Numbered from the stretch's first letter, positions 10,432-18,654 are shown. The stretch: DNA of 64,000 bases from Pseudomonas migulae NBRC 103157 (GCF_002091715.1 NZ_BDAG01000012.1:1-64000), one strand, 5' to 3'. Made by a program: numbers and translations. The notes: a model not told the origin generated them from the sequence alone.

Positions 10432-11076
10432 TCAGTCGAGTTTCTTGTTCACGTCCACCAGCAACGCTTCGATCTCTTTGCGGCGACCGGCATCGGCGGT
10501 TTCCCGGCCAGGTCTGGGGGCCGCTTGCAGGGCTTTTTGCAAGGCCACCTTCGCGTCACCATAGCGCTTTTGACGGTAAAGGTGATCACCCCAGAAGTAC
10601 AGGCTATCGATGCCATTGGGGTTCATTTGCAAGGCGACCTTGAGCAGTTGCTCTGCCTTGTCCGAGTCACCGAAACCGATCGGCCAGCCCGGCACACGAT
10701 CATACAATGCCCCCAGACTGGTGTAGGCCGAGCCTTGCAGGGCCTTGGGGTCCAGGGCCATGGCTTTCTCCAGATCGGCTTTTGCATCCTTGACCTTGCT
10801 CAGCGCACCGAGCCCGCCCTGCGCTCCGGCCCAACTGCTGGTGACGATACCGGACCAGATCCAGGCTTCAGCTACCGACTGACGTTCGTGCGTGAACGCC
10901 GAGGTCTGGGCAGCAAGCTTTTCAAACGCCGCGGTGCGTTGGTCCTCAGGCACTTCGTATTGTATGTGAGCCCAGCTTTGCTGGATGCCAGCGAGACGTT
11001 GTTGATCGGCGGCGTCCAGCGCCCAGACACTTTGGCTCAAGGCACCGAAGAACAAGCAGGCAAATAGTTTTTTCAT
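10432..11076 (-). CDS. Periplasmic TPR-like protein
   Basis: A 214-residue protein with a signal peptide of about 19 residues (MKKLFACLFFGALSQSVWA). The middle and C-terminal parts read as tetratricopeptide helices: AKADLEKAMALDPKALQGSA, KAEQLLKVALQMNPNG and DAKVALQKALQAAP, each with the A/L-rich TPR pattern. The stop of this gene is 11 bases before the response regulator and its start overlaps the SDR stop by 4 bases, so it links the enzyme genes to the two-component genes. It may bind a partner in the periplasm; exact role unknown. Confidence 0.8.
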   Translation of the reverse strand: MKKLFACLFFGALSQSVWALDAADQQRLAGIQQSWAHIQYEVPEDQRTAAFEKLAAQTSAFTHERQSVAEAWIWSGIVTSSWAGAQGGLGALSKVKDAKADLEKAMALDPKALQGSAYTSLGALYDRVPGWPIGFGDSDKAEQLLKVALQMNPNGIDSLYFWGDHLYRQKRYGDAKVALQKALQAAPRPGRETADAGRRKEIEALLVDVNKKLD

Positions 11077-11882
11077 GGTTTGAGGTTCTCGTTTTCAGGC
11101 TTCTGACTCAGGCGACGGATCAGTGGCAACTGCTTGCGCAGACCGCGATCCACCAGGTTTGGCAACAGGCTGTTCAAACGCACGAAAAAGCGTTCCGGCC
11201 AGCCCAGGTACAAGTCGCGGCGGTCACCGGCAATGGCGTGAATCACCGCCGAAGCGACTTGTTGCGGGTCGTCGACACGGGATTTGAGGACGTCATTCAA
11301 GGCCTGCGCTGCCGGGCTGTTCATGTTGGTGCGGGTGGCACGGGGCGCGACGTACAACACGCCGACCCGGGTGTCGGCCAGTTCCCGACGCAGGGCTTCG
11401 GAAAAACCCCGCAGGGCAAACTTGGTGGCGCAATAGCTGGCGTAACCGGGGTAGCCGATGGAGCCGTAGGTCGAACCGACGTTCACCACCATCGCGCTTT
11501 GAGCTTGCTTGAGCAGCGGCAGCAATAACTTGGTCAGGCAGATCGGCGCGTCGATATTCACCGCCAGCATCGCGTGGATATCGCTGTCCTCCAGTTGTTC
11601 GAGCATGGCGAAGTGATTGACCCCGGCGGCGTTGATCAGCAGATTGATGCCGCCAATGGCTTCCGCCGCGGTTAGCACCTTGCGCCGGTCGGACAGAACG
11701 GTCAGGTCTGCGCCAACCCAGCACAGGTGTTGCGGATAGCGTTCAAGCAACGGCATCAGGGGTTGCTGATGCCGAGCCACCGCGAGCACCCGGGCGCCAC
11801 TGGCACACAGGGCGCTGGCGATCGCCAGACCGATGCCACCGCTGGCACCCGTCAATACCACGCGAGCCTCAGACAGGCGCAT
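11073..11882 (-). CDS. Short-chain dehydrogenase/reductase
   Basis: A 269-residue classical SDR. The cofactor motif is TGASGGIG near residue 10, NAAG (LLINAAGVNHF) follows, and the catalytic Ser-Tyr-Lys set reads VGSTYGS ... YASYCATKFALRGFSE. A basic C-terminal tail (LPLIRRLSQKPENENLKP) and a hydrophobic segment before it suggest loose membrane contact. The ATG at 11882 is chosen because GGGGAGA lies 7 bases ahead; it overlaps the preceding diiron gene by 14 bases. In this operon it could reduce or oxidise a fatty or aromatic intermediate made by the ligase and the diiron protein. Confidence 0.88.
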   Translation of the reverse strand: MRLSEARVVLTGASGGIGLAIASALCASGARVLAVARHQQPLMPLLERYPQHLCWVGADLTVLSDRRKVLTAAEAIGGINLLINAAGVNHFAMLEQLEDSDIHAMLAVNIDAPICLTKLLLPLLKQAQSAMVVNVGSTYGSIGYPGYASYCATKFALRGFSEALRRELADTRVGVLYVAPRATRTNMNSPAAQALNDVLKSRVDDPQQVASAVIHAIAGDRRDLYLGWPERFFVRLNSLLPNLVDRGLRKQLPLIRRLSQKPENENLKP

Positions 11883-12543
11883 GCAGGTTCTCCCCGTCAC
11901 GCGGCAAGCCGCGGAACATGTCGGTGTACAGCGCGTACACCACTTTGGAGGCGTGAATCACGGCAGCCTGATCGGCCGGATCGTCGAGGGTATTCATCAG
12001 TCGGCGATAGGTCTGCATGTGTTCGATGTCCAGAGAACCATGGGAACTGAGGTAGCTGAAGGCGCTTTCCGGCAAGTCCAGTCGCTGGCGAATGCTGCCG
12101 GCAGCGTGGGTGGCCAGGGCGATACTGGTGCCTTCCAGCACGTTGACCATGCCGAACAGGCCGACCGGGTTGTCGCGAGCAATCAGGTCGTAAAGAAAGC
12201 TGACCATCAGTTCGATAGGCAATGACGGACGACCATCGCGTACCGCGTTCCTGTCACCGCCGCAGGCTTCGATATCGTCCAAGACCCATTGTTCATGACC
12301 GTATTCGTCTTCGATGTACTCGCACACCGCTTTACGCAGCCACTCCAGGCGCGTCGGCAGACGGGCGCCGCAGGCCATCATCAACGGCACTGTGTGGCGC
12401 ACGTGGTAATAGGCTTGCGCGAGGAACGCCCGGTAACTTTCCAGGCTGACCTTGCCCTCAAGGGCATCGCGGATGATCGGCAGATTGAACAACGTTTGGC
12501 GTTCTTGTTGCGTGGCTTCTTGCAGCGTGTCGAAAAAACTCAT
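11869..12543 (-). CDS. Haem-oxygenase-like diiron protein (TenA/HDO-like)
   Basis: A 224-residue all-helical protein of the TenA/PqqC/iron-containing redox enzyme superfamily. Candidate metal ligands are arranged as in haem-oxygenase-like diiron oxidases: E78 and H83 in YIEDEYGHEQ, E137 in NVLEGTS, and D172/H175 in SLDIEHM, with H47 in the first helices. Thiaminase II would have a different active-site cysteine arrangement, so an oxidase or oxygenase role is favoured. Related enzymes include UndA, which makes 1-undecene. Tight overlaps with the ligase (4 bases) and SDR (14 bases) imply a shared pathway. Substrate unknown. Confidence 0.8.
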   Translation of the reverse strand: MSFFDTLQEATQQERQTLFNLPIIRDALEGKVSLESYRAFLAQAYYHVRHTVPLMMACGARLPTRLEWLRKAVCEYIEDEYGHEQWVLDDIEACGGDRNAVRDGRPSLPIELMVSFLYDLIARDNPVGLFGMVNVLEGTSIALATHAAGSIRQRLDLPESAFSYLSSHGSLDIEHMQTYRRLMNTLDDPADQAAVIHASKVVYALYTDMFRGLPRDGENLHAPV

Positions 12544-14021
12544 GATGCGGATACCTCGGGAAATGCTGATTCAGTAAGTTGCGCCCGGTAACGCTCGACA
12601 ATGGCGTCACGGCGCGGTCGGCCGTTGGCGGTGAGAAGGCCATTGGCGGGCGTGAAGGGTTGATCCAGACGGCTCCAGTGATGGACCTGGGCGTAATCGG
12701 GCAAGGCCTCGTTAGCCTGTGCGACGGCGGCGGCCAGCTCTTCGTCGGTGCAATCCGGGCGATGGGGCCAGAGCAACGCATGGTTGCCTGGCATGGCTTC
12801 GCCGTAGACGAAGGCCTGGGCGATATGGCGGCGCTGGGTCAATTCGGCCTCGACCCATTCAGGGTTGACGTTGCGCCCGAAACTGGTGACGAACTGATGT
12901 TTCTTGCGCCCTTTCAAGTAGAGAAAACCCTCAGGGTCGAATTCGCCGAGATCGCCGGTCGGCCACCATTCATCGGTGTGTGGCGCCTCCCCCAGATAAC
13001 CGAGCAGGGTCGTGCCCTTGACCAGTACTTCGCCGTCCTGGGCGAGGCGAACCTCCACGTGGGGAAGTGGCTGGCCGACACTGCCGGGGCGCCGGGCTTC
13101 GGGGCGATTGAGGCAGACCACCGAGGCGCACTCCGACAATCCGTAGCCTTCGTACACCGGCAGACCGATCCGTTGCGCACGGTGCAGCAAGTCTTCGCTG
13201 ACTCGCGCGCCACCCACCGCGGCAAAACGCAGCGTATAGGGGGAGAAGGCTTTCTGTTCGGCGGCGCTGACCAGCATCAACAGCAGTTGCGGCACCAGGA
13301 TCAGACTTTCGGGGGCACGGGTGGCCAGGCAACCGAGCAGGCGTGGTACATCAACACCGCTGGCGCCCTGAATGCCCAAGGTTTTCTGGCTCGGCACGCT
13401 CAAGGTGGCACCGGCATACAACGCGGCATAGCAACCGAGGTTTTCCAGGAGGATCGCCAAGGGCAACAGGGCCATGTGATGTTGCGGGTCAGTGGGTTTG
13501 CTGGCCTGATCCAGTTGGCGTGCGACCGTTAAAAGGCTCTCGGCGCTGAGGCACACGCCTTTGGGTGTGCCGGTGGTGCCGGAGGTGAACGTCAGTTTGG
13601 CGGTGCCTTCCGGCATCCGGTTCGGGCCGCTGAAAGTGCGGCGCCAGAACTCCCCGTTTTTTTCATACCCGGCGCTTTGCAGTTCGTCCTCAAGCTCAGG
13701 CTCGGCAATCACCAGCCCGGCCTGGCTCTGTTCCAGGCAATGGAGGCGTTGCGCCGGACTGAAAAAAGGCGGCAACGTCAGGCAGGTCAAGCCTTCGAAC
13801 AGGGCGGCCAGATCCCAGAGCATGGCTTCGACGCCATTGTCCAGCGCCAGGGCCACTACCTTGATTTTTTCATCGCGCAAGCGCTGCTGGCGGTACACCA
13901 CTTCGGCGTACAGCGTGGCGTAATCCACTTTCAGCTGGTCGCCCCACAAGGCGATGGCGCTGGTCTTGCGCTCGGCATGGCTGCGCAGGGTCTGTTTGAA
14001 CCGCTGCAGTTCAAGCGACAT
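12540..14021 (-). CDS. AMP-forming acyl ligase (ANL superfamily)
   Basis: About 493 residues. The adenylation motifs are present: A3 LTFTSGTTGTPKGV near residue 155, A5 YEGYGLSEC, A7 TGDLGEF and A8 KGRKKHQFVTSFGRNVNPEWVEAEL. The A10 position, where most ligases have a catalytic lysine (GKxxR), reads NGRPRR here, so the lysine is replaced by arginine. No carrier-protein domain is attached. The ATG at 14021 overlaps the hemolysin-family stop by 11 bases; longer readings run into that gene. It probably activates a carboxylic acid, perhaps a fatty acid, for the neighbouring enzymes. Confidence 0.88.
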   Translation of the reverse strand: MSLELQRFKQTLRSHAERKTSAIALWGDQLKVDYATLYAEVVYRQQRLRDEKIKVVALALDNGVEAMLWDLAALFEGLTCLTLPPFFSPAQRLHCLEQSQAGLVIAEPELEDELQSAGYEKNGEFWRRTFSGPNRMPEGTAKLTFTSGTTGTPKGVCLSAESLLTVARQLDQASKPTDPQHHMALLPLAILLENLGCYAALYAGATLSVPSQKTLGIQGASGVDVPRLLGCLATRAPESLILVPQLLLMLVSAAEQKAFSPYTLRFAAVGGARVSEDLLHRAQRIGLPVYEGYGLSECASVVCLNRPEARRPGSVGQPLPHVEVRLAQDGEVLVKGTTLLGYLGEAPHTDEWWPTGDLGEFDPEGFLYLKGRKKHQFVTSFGRNVNPEWVEAELTQRRHIAQAFVYGEAMPGNHALLWPHRPDCTDEELAAAVAQANEALPDYAQVHHWSRLDQPFTPANGLLTANGRPRRDAIVERYRAQLTESAFPEVSAS

Positions 14022-14688
14022 GGCTGGATTCCTCGATGGACAACGGCAACCCCAGGCGATTGAACATGCCGATGTTGCGCAAATGGATGAAGCCCGCGCG
14101 AATGTTGCCGACGTGCACCCAGGGTTTGCTCTCGTAGTAACTGCCCCAGCTGTGGCGATCATCGCCCAGCCGCGAGGGATCGGCAGCGCAGAGGGTTACA
14201 GGCTTCAGGCCAAGGCGATGAAAGCTGTTCACCAGGCCGATATTGCCGGTGAACGCCACCCATTCCAGGCCCCCCATGGCCAGCAGGTAGGTGATGGCGA
14301 TGATGCTCATTCGCGCACTGCCGGTGTCGCTGGCGGCCAGGTTGCCGACTTCGACGATGCCGCAGCGATCCACGGGACGGTCTGCAGCGGCACTGATCAG
14401 CGGCTCGATCGACTCGTCCAGATAACGTTCAAGAAACAACGACTCGTCGTTGGCCAGGCGCACACCGGCCACCGCACAGAGCGTGCCTTTTGCATCGCTC
14501 ATGCCGAACAGCTCCGGCATGAAATGGCGTATATCGGCGCCGTGGGCCTTACGAAAGCGTTGCTGAATAAAGGCTTCGAAGATGGGGCGTTCGATGGTGT
14601 CCGGCAACGCTCTGGACAGGCTCATCGACGGCGTTTCGGCGTGGCCGAAGCGCAGGGGTAGAGGAATATTCCATTCAAAATCAGGCAT
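14011..14688 (-). CDS. Thermostable-hemolysin family protein (GNAT-like)
   Basis: A 225-residue protein that I match to the family named after Vibrio thermostable delta-hemolysin, whose fold is related to GNAT acyltransferases and autoinducer synthases. Supporting segments are RHFMPELFG, LCAVAGVRLANDESLFLERYLDE, VEVGNLAASD and the C-terminal LVNSFHRLGLKPVTLC. It has no signal peptide, which argues against a secreted toxin. It is first in a seven-gene operon, with GGGAGG 9 bases before the start. An acyl-transfer step with the ligase product is plausible inference. Confidence 0.72.
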   Translation of the reverse strand: MPDFEWNIPLPLRFGHAETPSMSLSRALPDTIERPIFEAFIQQRFRKAHGADIRHFMPELFGMSDAKGTLCAVAGVRLANDESLFLERYLDESIEPLISAAADRPVDRCGIVEVGNLAASDTGSARMSIIAITYLLAMGGLEWVAFTGNIGLVNSFHRLGLKPVTLCAADPSRLGDDRHSWGSYYESKPWVHVGNIRAGFIHLRNIGMFNRLGLPLSIEESSHVA

Positions 14689-14735
14689 TGGAAGACGCCT
14701 CCCGAGTAAGTGTGGGAGGAGTATCCAAGGGAATT

Positions 14736-14752
14736 CTTAACGGAGTCTGAAG
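14736..14752 (-). promoter_or_regulatory. 17-bp response-regulator-like site, operon side
   Basis: On the minus strand CTTCAGACTCCGTTAAG, 48 bases before the hemolysin-family gene. It matches the site at 14782-14798 at 14 of 17 positions in the opposite orientation, with half-sites like the CTTAAG of PmrA/QseB boxes. Confidence 0.5.
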
Positions 14753-14781
14753 GTGGGACTGAGTCAGAGTGCCGACGCTGT

Positions 14782-14798
14782 CTTCAGATTGCCTTAAG
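14782..14798 (+). promoter_or_regulatory. 17-bp response-regulator-like site, cytochrome side
   Basis: CTTCAGATTGCCTTAAG on the plus strand, 64 bases before the cytochrome b561 start. Together with 14736-14752 it forms an inverted pair between divergent genes. Confidence 0.5.
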
Positions 14799-14861
14799 AC
14801 TGGGAAGGCAGAGTTTGCGCCACTCGGCTCTACCGCCATGACACCCCGCAAGAGGCCCCCT

Positions 14862-15464
14862 ATGACAAGTCACTCAGTACCACAGCGGTACGCAGCACTT
14901 TCGATCACTTTGCATTGGCTGATGCTCGCGCTGTTTGTGGGCGTCTATGGCTGTATCGAGCTCAAAGGCTGGCTCCCCCGCCAGCATCCATTGAAGGGCC
15001 CATTGCTGGGCACCCATGCACTGTTCGGACTGGCGATTTTCACCCTGGTGTGGGTCCGGTTACTCAGTCGCTTACAAAAACGTCCGCCCATCTCGCCCCG
15101 CCCTCCTGCCTGGCAGACCGCGTTGGCTCACCTGACTCATTTATCGCTTTATGCGCTGATGATCCTGACACCCCTGCTCGGCTGGCTGATGCTCAGTGCT
15201 GCCGGTAAACCGATACCGTATTTTGCTTTCACACTGCCCTCGCCAATCGCAATCGATCCCGATATGGCGAAGCAACTGAAATACTGGCATGAATGGCTGG
15301 GCACCGCCGGGTACTGGCTGATTGGCTTGCACGCCTGCGCGGGCGTTTTCCATCACTACTGGATGCGCGACAACACCCTTACGCGAATGCTGCCGGAACG
15401 CTTCCTGACCTGGCGTCAGGCCACAGAATCCCGCCAAGGACCTGCAAACCGTCACCAGCCTTAG
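14862..15464 (+). CDS. Cytochrome b561 family diheme membrane protein
   Basis: About 200 residues with four membrane helices: ITLHWLMLALFVGVYG, LGTHALFGLAIFTLVWVRLL, LSLYALMILTPLLGWLML and TAGYWLIGLHACAGVFHHYW. Histidines in ITLHWL, LGTHAL, LTHLSL and GLHAC/FHHYW are the expected haem b ligands. The family moves electrons between quinol and other acceptors, including superoxide. The ATG at 14862 has AGAGG ahead; an in-frame ATG at 14838 lacks a ribosome site. It diverges from the seven-gene operon and carries one copy of the shared 17-bp site, so the same regulator probably controls it. Confidence 0.88.
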   Translation: MTSHSVPQRYAALSITLHWLMLALFVGVYGCIELKGWLPRQHPLKGPLLGTHALFGLAIFTLVWVRLLSRLQKRPPISPRPPAWQTALAHLTHLSLYALMILTPLLGWLMLSAAGKPIPYFAFTLPSPIAIDPDMAKQLKYWHEWLGTAGYWLIGLHACAGVFHHYWMRDNTLTRMLPERFLTWRQATESRQGPANRHQP

Positions 15465-15499
15465 ACGAACGACATTCGCCCCCATCTTTCGCCTCTCTT

Positions 15500-15513
15500 C
15501 TGATTTAAATCAA
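15500..15513 (+). promoter_or_regulatory. Anr/FNR box before hsp20
   Basis: CTGATTTAAATCAA matches TTGAT-N4-ATCAA at all but one position. As a class II site it would start transcription near 15548, about 108 bases ahead of the gene. Confidence 0.6.
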
Positions 15514-15655
15514 ACACGGACAGCCAGTTTCCACCGAAATTAGGAAACAGCGGACGCTACGGTCCACTGACATTTGTCAGGTTCTTGTTCCGTCGTGGCG
15601 GGCCTTCATGGATGACGCTCCGGTCCGGCACGACTAACCAAGAGGAGATATGAAA

Positions 15656-16198
15656 ATGGCCAACTCTGTGAAAAAGATGCCCGCTCGCAATGACGACAAA
15701 GCCAGTCAACATCCTGCGACGACAGATCCCTGGAAGCCCCTGGAAAGACTGCGGCAACAGGTCGATCACCTGTTCGAAGATTTCAATCTGGGATCGGGAC
15801 TCTCCCCCTTCGGTCGAGGGCTGTTTGATGTCGAGCCATTCTGGCGGCGGGAGTTGATAGGGCAAGGCATGCCTGCCGTGGACATTACCGAAAAGGATAA
15901 AAGCTACGAAATCACGGCTGAACTGCCCGGTATGGACCAGAAGAACATCGAGCTCAAACTGTCCAACGGCAGCCTGATCATCAGGGGAGAAAAGAAAGAG
16001 GACAAGGAAGAAAAAAGAAAGGGCTATTACCTTAGCGAGCGTCACTATGGTTCCTTCGAACGGGTGTTCAACCTGCCCAAAGGGGTCGATGCCGACAAGA
16101 TTGAAGCGAACTTCAGCAAAGGCGTCCTGAGTATCTCGTTGCCGAAAAAACCCGAAGCCATGAAGGCCGACAAAACTGTGCCGATCAAGGCTGATTGA
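15656..16198 (+). CDS. Hsp20/alpha-crystallin small heat shock protein
   Basis: A 180-residue ATP-independent holdase that keeps unfolding proteins soluble. The alpha-crystallin domain spans about residues 70-165 (MPAVDITEKDKSYEITAELPG, then IRGEKK, GSFERVFNLPKGVD and the family signature GVLSISLPKKP). AGGAG at 15643-15647 fits the ATG at 15656 better than the ATG at 15650. An Anr-type box upstream and its place beside the stress-protein cluster suggest low-oxygen induction rather than only heat shock. A strong terminator follows. Confidence 0.92.
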   Translation: MANSVKKMPARNDDKASQHPATTDPWKPLERLRQQVDHLFEDFNLGSGLSPFGRGLFDVEPFWRRELIGQGMPAVDITEKDKSYEITAELPGMDQKNIELKLSNGSLIIRGEKKEDKEEKRKGYYLSERHYGSFERVFNLPKGVDADKIEANFSKGVLSISLPKKPEAMKADKTVPIKAD

Positions 16199-16215
16199 CG
16201 CCCGGTCTTGCAATG

Positions 16216-16245
16216 CCCCGGCCGTGAAAGCGGCCGGGGGTTTTT
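16216..16245 (+). terminator. Intrinsic terminator of hsp20
   Basis: CCCCGGCCG / CGGCCGGGG stem with loop TGAAAG followed by G and TTTTT. Confidence 0.85.
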
Positions 16246-16274
16246 ATTTGTCGCACCCTTTCACCCGGACCGGT

Positions 16275-17636
16275 TTATGGCGTGAGTTCAACGCTGTCAC
16301 GATACTCCGGCACCGAAACCGACCACCCCAATTCCAGACTGATACGCCGGCGCAGCACATCCGAGGCATTGGGTTCTCCATGCACGACATAGGTGTGCCT
16401 GGGCGGCCGTTTGAACCCGCGCAGCCACTGCATGATTTCATCGGCGTCAGCATGCGCGGACAGGGTTTGCATCGGCACTACCTCGGCCCTGATCGGCACG
16501 TCCTTGCCGTGAATGCGCACCGAAGGAGCGCCCGCGACAATTTGTGCGCCACGGGTACCGCCGGCCTGGAAACCCGGCATCAGCAGCGTGTTGATCGGAT
16601 TGGAGGCCAGCGCCTTGAGGTGGTGGATCACCCGCCCCCCCGTGGCCATGCCGCTGGCAGCAATAATCACCGCCGGGGTGCGCTGGCGATCCAGCTCGAT
16701 CGAGTCTTTGGTACTGCGCACGAACTTCGCGACGCGACACATACCTTCGCACTCCTCGAGCGATAACCGGTGTTCGCTGCGAAAACGCTGGTACAAACGC
16801 GTGACGTCCGTGGCCATCGGGCTGTTGAGATAGATCGGCACATCGGGAATAGCGTGTTGCTGTTTCAGACGATACAGGTGGTACATCAGCAGCTGGGCAC
16901 GCCCTACTGCGAACGATGGCACCAAGGTGATGCCATGACGCAGCGTGGTGCGGGTGATGACGTCGGCCAATTGTGCCTGCGGCGACTCAGCCGGATGCTT
17001 GCGGTCACCGTAGGTCGATTCCACCAGCAGGTAATCCGCCTGCTCGACCGTTTCGGGAGCGAACATCAATGGGTCATCTGGCCGCCCCAGATCCCCTGAA
17101 CAGACTAGCGTGATGCCATCGGCGATCACCTCCACCGTAGCCGCGCCCAATATATGCCCGGCGCAACGAAACTGGATGGTCATGCCCGGGGCAATGTAGA
17201 CCCGATGATGCAACTCCACGGGGTGTAACAATTTCAGTGCCCGCTCGGCATCGTGCTCGGTATACAGCGGCAACGCCGGGTTATGCCGGGAGAAACCATG
17301 CCGATTGGCAAACTCGGCGGCCTCCTCCTGTAATCGGCCGCTGTCCAACAGCAGGATCCTCACCAGTTCACAGGTGGCGGGCGTGGCATACACCGGCCCG
17401 CGATAACCGCTGCGCACCAGTACTGGAAGGTAGCCGCTGTGATCCACGTGGGCATGGGTAAGAACGATGGCGCCGAGGTCACCAACCGGAAGCTGGAACG
17501 GGTCCCAATTGTGCAATCGCAGCTGTTTGTAACCCTGGAACAGGCCGCAATCGATCAGTACGCGTTGGTCGCGATGCTCCAGCAGGTATTTGCTACCGGT
17601 CACCGTGCCAGCCGCACCGAGAAATGTCATTCGCAT
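16275..17636 (-). CDS. Metallo-beta-lactamase fold / beta-CASP RNA-processing type hydrolase
   Basis: About 453 residues. The N-terminal metallo-beta-lactamase fold has the zinc motif LTHAHVDHSGYLP near residues 58-70, a later CSGDLGRPDDP and TAGxH-type GMTIQFRCAGHILGA. The beta-CASP insertion (about 190-330) and the C-terminal RMMBL part ending SAHADADEIMQWLRG ... THVVHGEP-like YVVHGEPNASD identify the RNA-specificity subgroup seen in CPSF-like and bacterial RNases. The ATG at 17636 has GGAG 6 bases ahead. An Anr-type box 61 bases upstream ties it to the low-oxygen island. RNA target unknown. Confidence 0.9.
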   Translation of the reverse strand: MRMTFLGAAGTVTGSKYLLEHRDQRVLIDCGLFQGYKQLRLHNWDPFQLPVGDLGAIVLTHAHVDHSGYLPVLVRSGYRGPVYATPATCELVRILLLDSGRLQEEAAEFANRHGFSRHNPALPLYTEHDAERALKLLHPVELHHRVYIAPGMTIQFRCAGHILGAATVEVIADGITLVCSGDLGRPDDPLMFAPETVEQADYLLVESTYGDRKHPAESPQAQLADVITRTTLRHGITLVPSFAVGRAQLLMYHLYRLKQQHAIPDVPIYLNSPMATDVTRLYQRFRSEHRLSLEECEGMCRVAKFVRSTKDSIELDRQRTPAVIIAASGMATGGRVIHHLKALASNPINTLLMPGFQAGGTRGAQIVAGAPSVRIHGKDVPIRAEVVPMQTLSAHADADEIMQWLRGFKRPPRHTYVVHGEPNASDVLRRRISLELGWSVSVPEYRDSVELTP

Positions 17637-17696
17637 GGCCGTCTCCATGAGCACTCAGGGGAGTTCGATTGATCGCTCTTTATGGCTCAGGTGCAG

Positions 17697-17710
17697 CTGA
17701 TTTTTATCAA
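17697..17710 (-). promoter_or_regulatory. Anr/FNR box before the beta-CASP gene
   Basis: CTGATTTTTATCAA on the plus strand (TTGATAAAAATCAG on the minus). A class II start would fall near 17662, about 26 bases before the gene. The same 14 bases occur at 19066-19079. Confidence 0.7.
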
Positions 17711-17733
17711 CTGAGAGCGTTACCGGTCCTGAT

Positions 17734-18654
17734 TCAATGGAGCCAGGGCAAGGGTTTGACGATGGTCAAACTGCAGGGCGCACGGTTCAGCACGCTCTCG
17801 GCGGTACTGCCGATGAACCTGTCGATGCCGTGTTGATAGACCGTGCCCAGCACCACCATGTCAAAAGCATTCTGCCGGGCGAACTGCGTAATGACTTTAT
17901 GCGGGATACCCGTTAATAGATGTCGGCGTGCTTTTTGAATGCCATAACGCTCGGCAAGCGTCTCAAAAGCCTCTTGCTGGGCATCGCTGACCGCATCTCT
18001 CAAGCTGGCAGCCAGCGTCACGGTCGGCACGCTCATCGCAGAATCACCCACTACAGACCAACTGTTAACGCTCAACAGGGACAAAGTGGCCCCGCAGGAG
18101 GTCGCCAGCGTCGAGGCAAGATCGAGGACCCGGTCATTCAGCCCTTGAGTCATATCTTCCAAATGAGACAGATCGACAGCGCAAAGTATTTTGAGCGGCT
18201 TGGGGTTCCTGGCATCAGTCACCAGGTGCAAGTGGGCCGGGCAATCGCGCAGCAACCGCCAGTCAAGCGGCTGGTGAAAAGCCCGGTCAAGTGCAGGCAC
18301 ATACTGGGTGTCCTTGATCACCAGGTCCGCATGGAAATCATTTACGTACTCAAGCAGGTGCGCCAGGCTCGATCTCGCCCAGACCACTTCCGTTGTCACC
18401 TGCAACCCCGCGCACCGTTGAAACCTGGCTTGCTGCTCCAGCCAGTGTCGATGCACTTGCAAATACCCCTCACGCGCCTGCGCCATCGCATCGTGGTCAA
18501 ACAGCCCGGCCACCGCGAGCGCTTGAACATAGTCGAATGCGACAATATGCAATAACGCACCAGTGGCACAGGCCAGTGCCCGCGCTCGCTCAAACGCCGG
18601 AGTGCGGGTCATTTCGGCTGGGGCAATCAACAGGATACGTTTGAGTTTCAACAT
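17734..18654 (-). CDS. Tandem-domain universal stress protein (1 of 5)
   Basis: About 306 residues with two UspA domains. The N-terminal half starts KRILLIAPAEM; the second carries the ATP-binding signature MVVLGTVYQHGIDRFIGSTAESVLNRAPCSLTIVKP split over about residues 265-302 (G-x2-x9-G-S/T). The family supports survival under energy and oxygen limitation. It follows the OprI-like lipoprotein gene by 77 bases on the same strand and may be transcribed with it from the Anr-type box at 19066-19079. The ATG at 18654 is chosen; a GTG four codons earlier is possible. Confidence 0.88.
   Translation of the reverse strand: MLKLKRILLIAPAEMTRTPAFERARALACATGALLHIVAFDYVQALAVAGLFDHDAMAQAREGYLQVHRHWLEQQARFQRCAGLQVTTEVVWARSSLAHLLEYVNDFHADLVIKDTQYVPALDRAFHQPLDWRLLRDCPAHLHLVTDARNPKPLKILCAVDLSHLEDMTQGLNDRVLDLASTLATSCGATLSLLSVNSWSVVGDSAMSVPTVTLAASLRDAVSDAQQEAFETLAERYGIQKARRHLLTGIPHKVITQFARQNAFDMVVLGTVYQHGIDRFIGSTAESVLNRAPCSLTIVKPLPWLH

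Noticed and set aside
11869..12543. Thiaminase II (TenA) or PqqC assignment for the helical diiron gene
   Set aside because: The ligand-like Glu/His pattern and operon context fit diiron oxidases better; no thiamine or PQQ genes are nearby.
14011..14688. Secreted hemolysin toxin as the function of the hemolysin-family gene
   Set aside because: No signal peptide and operon partners are metabolic enzymes, so the name is kept only as a family label.
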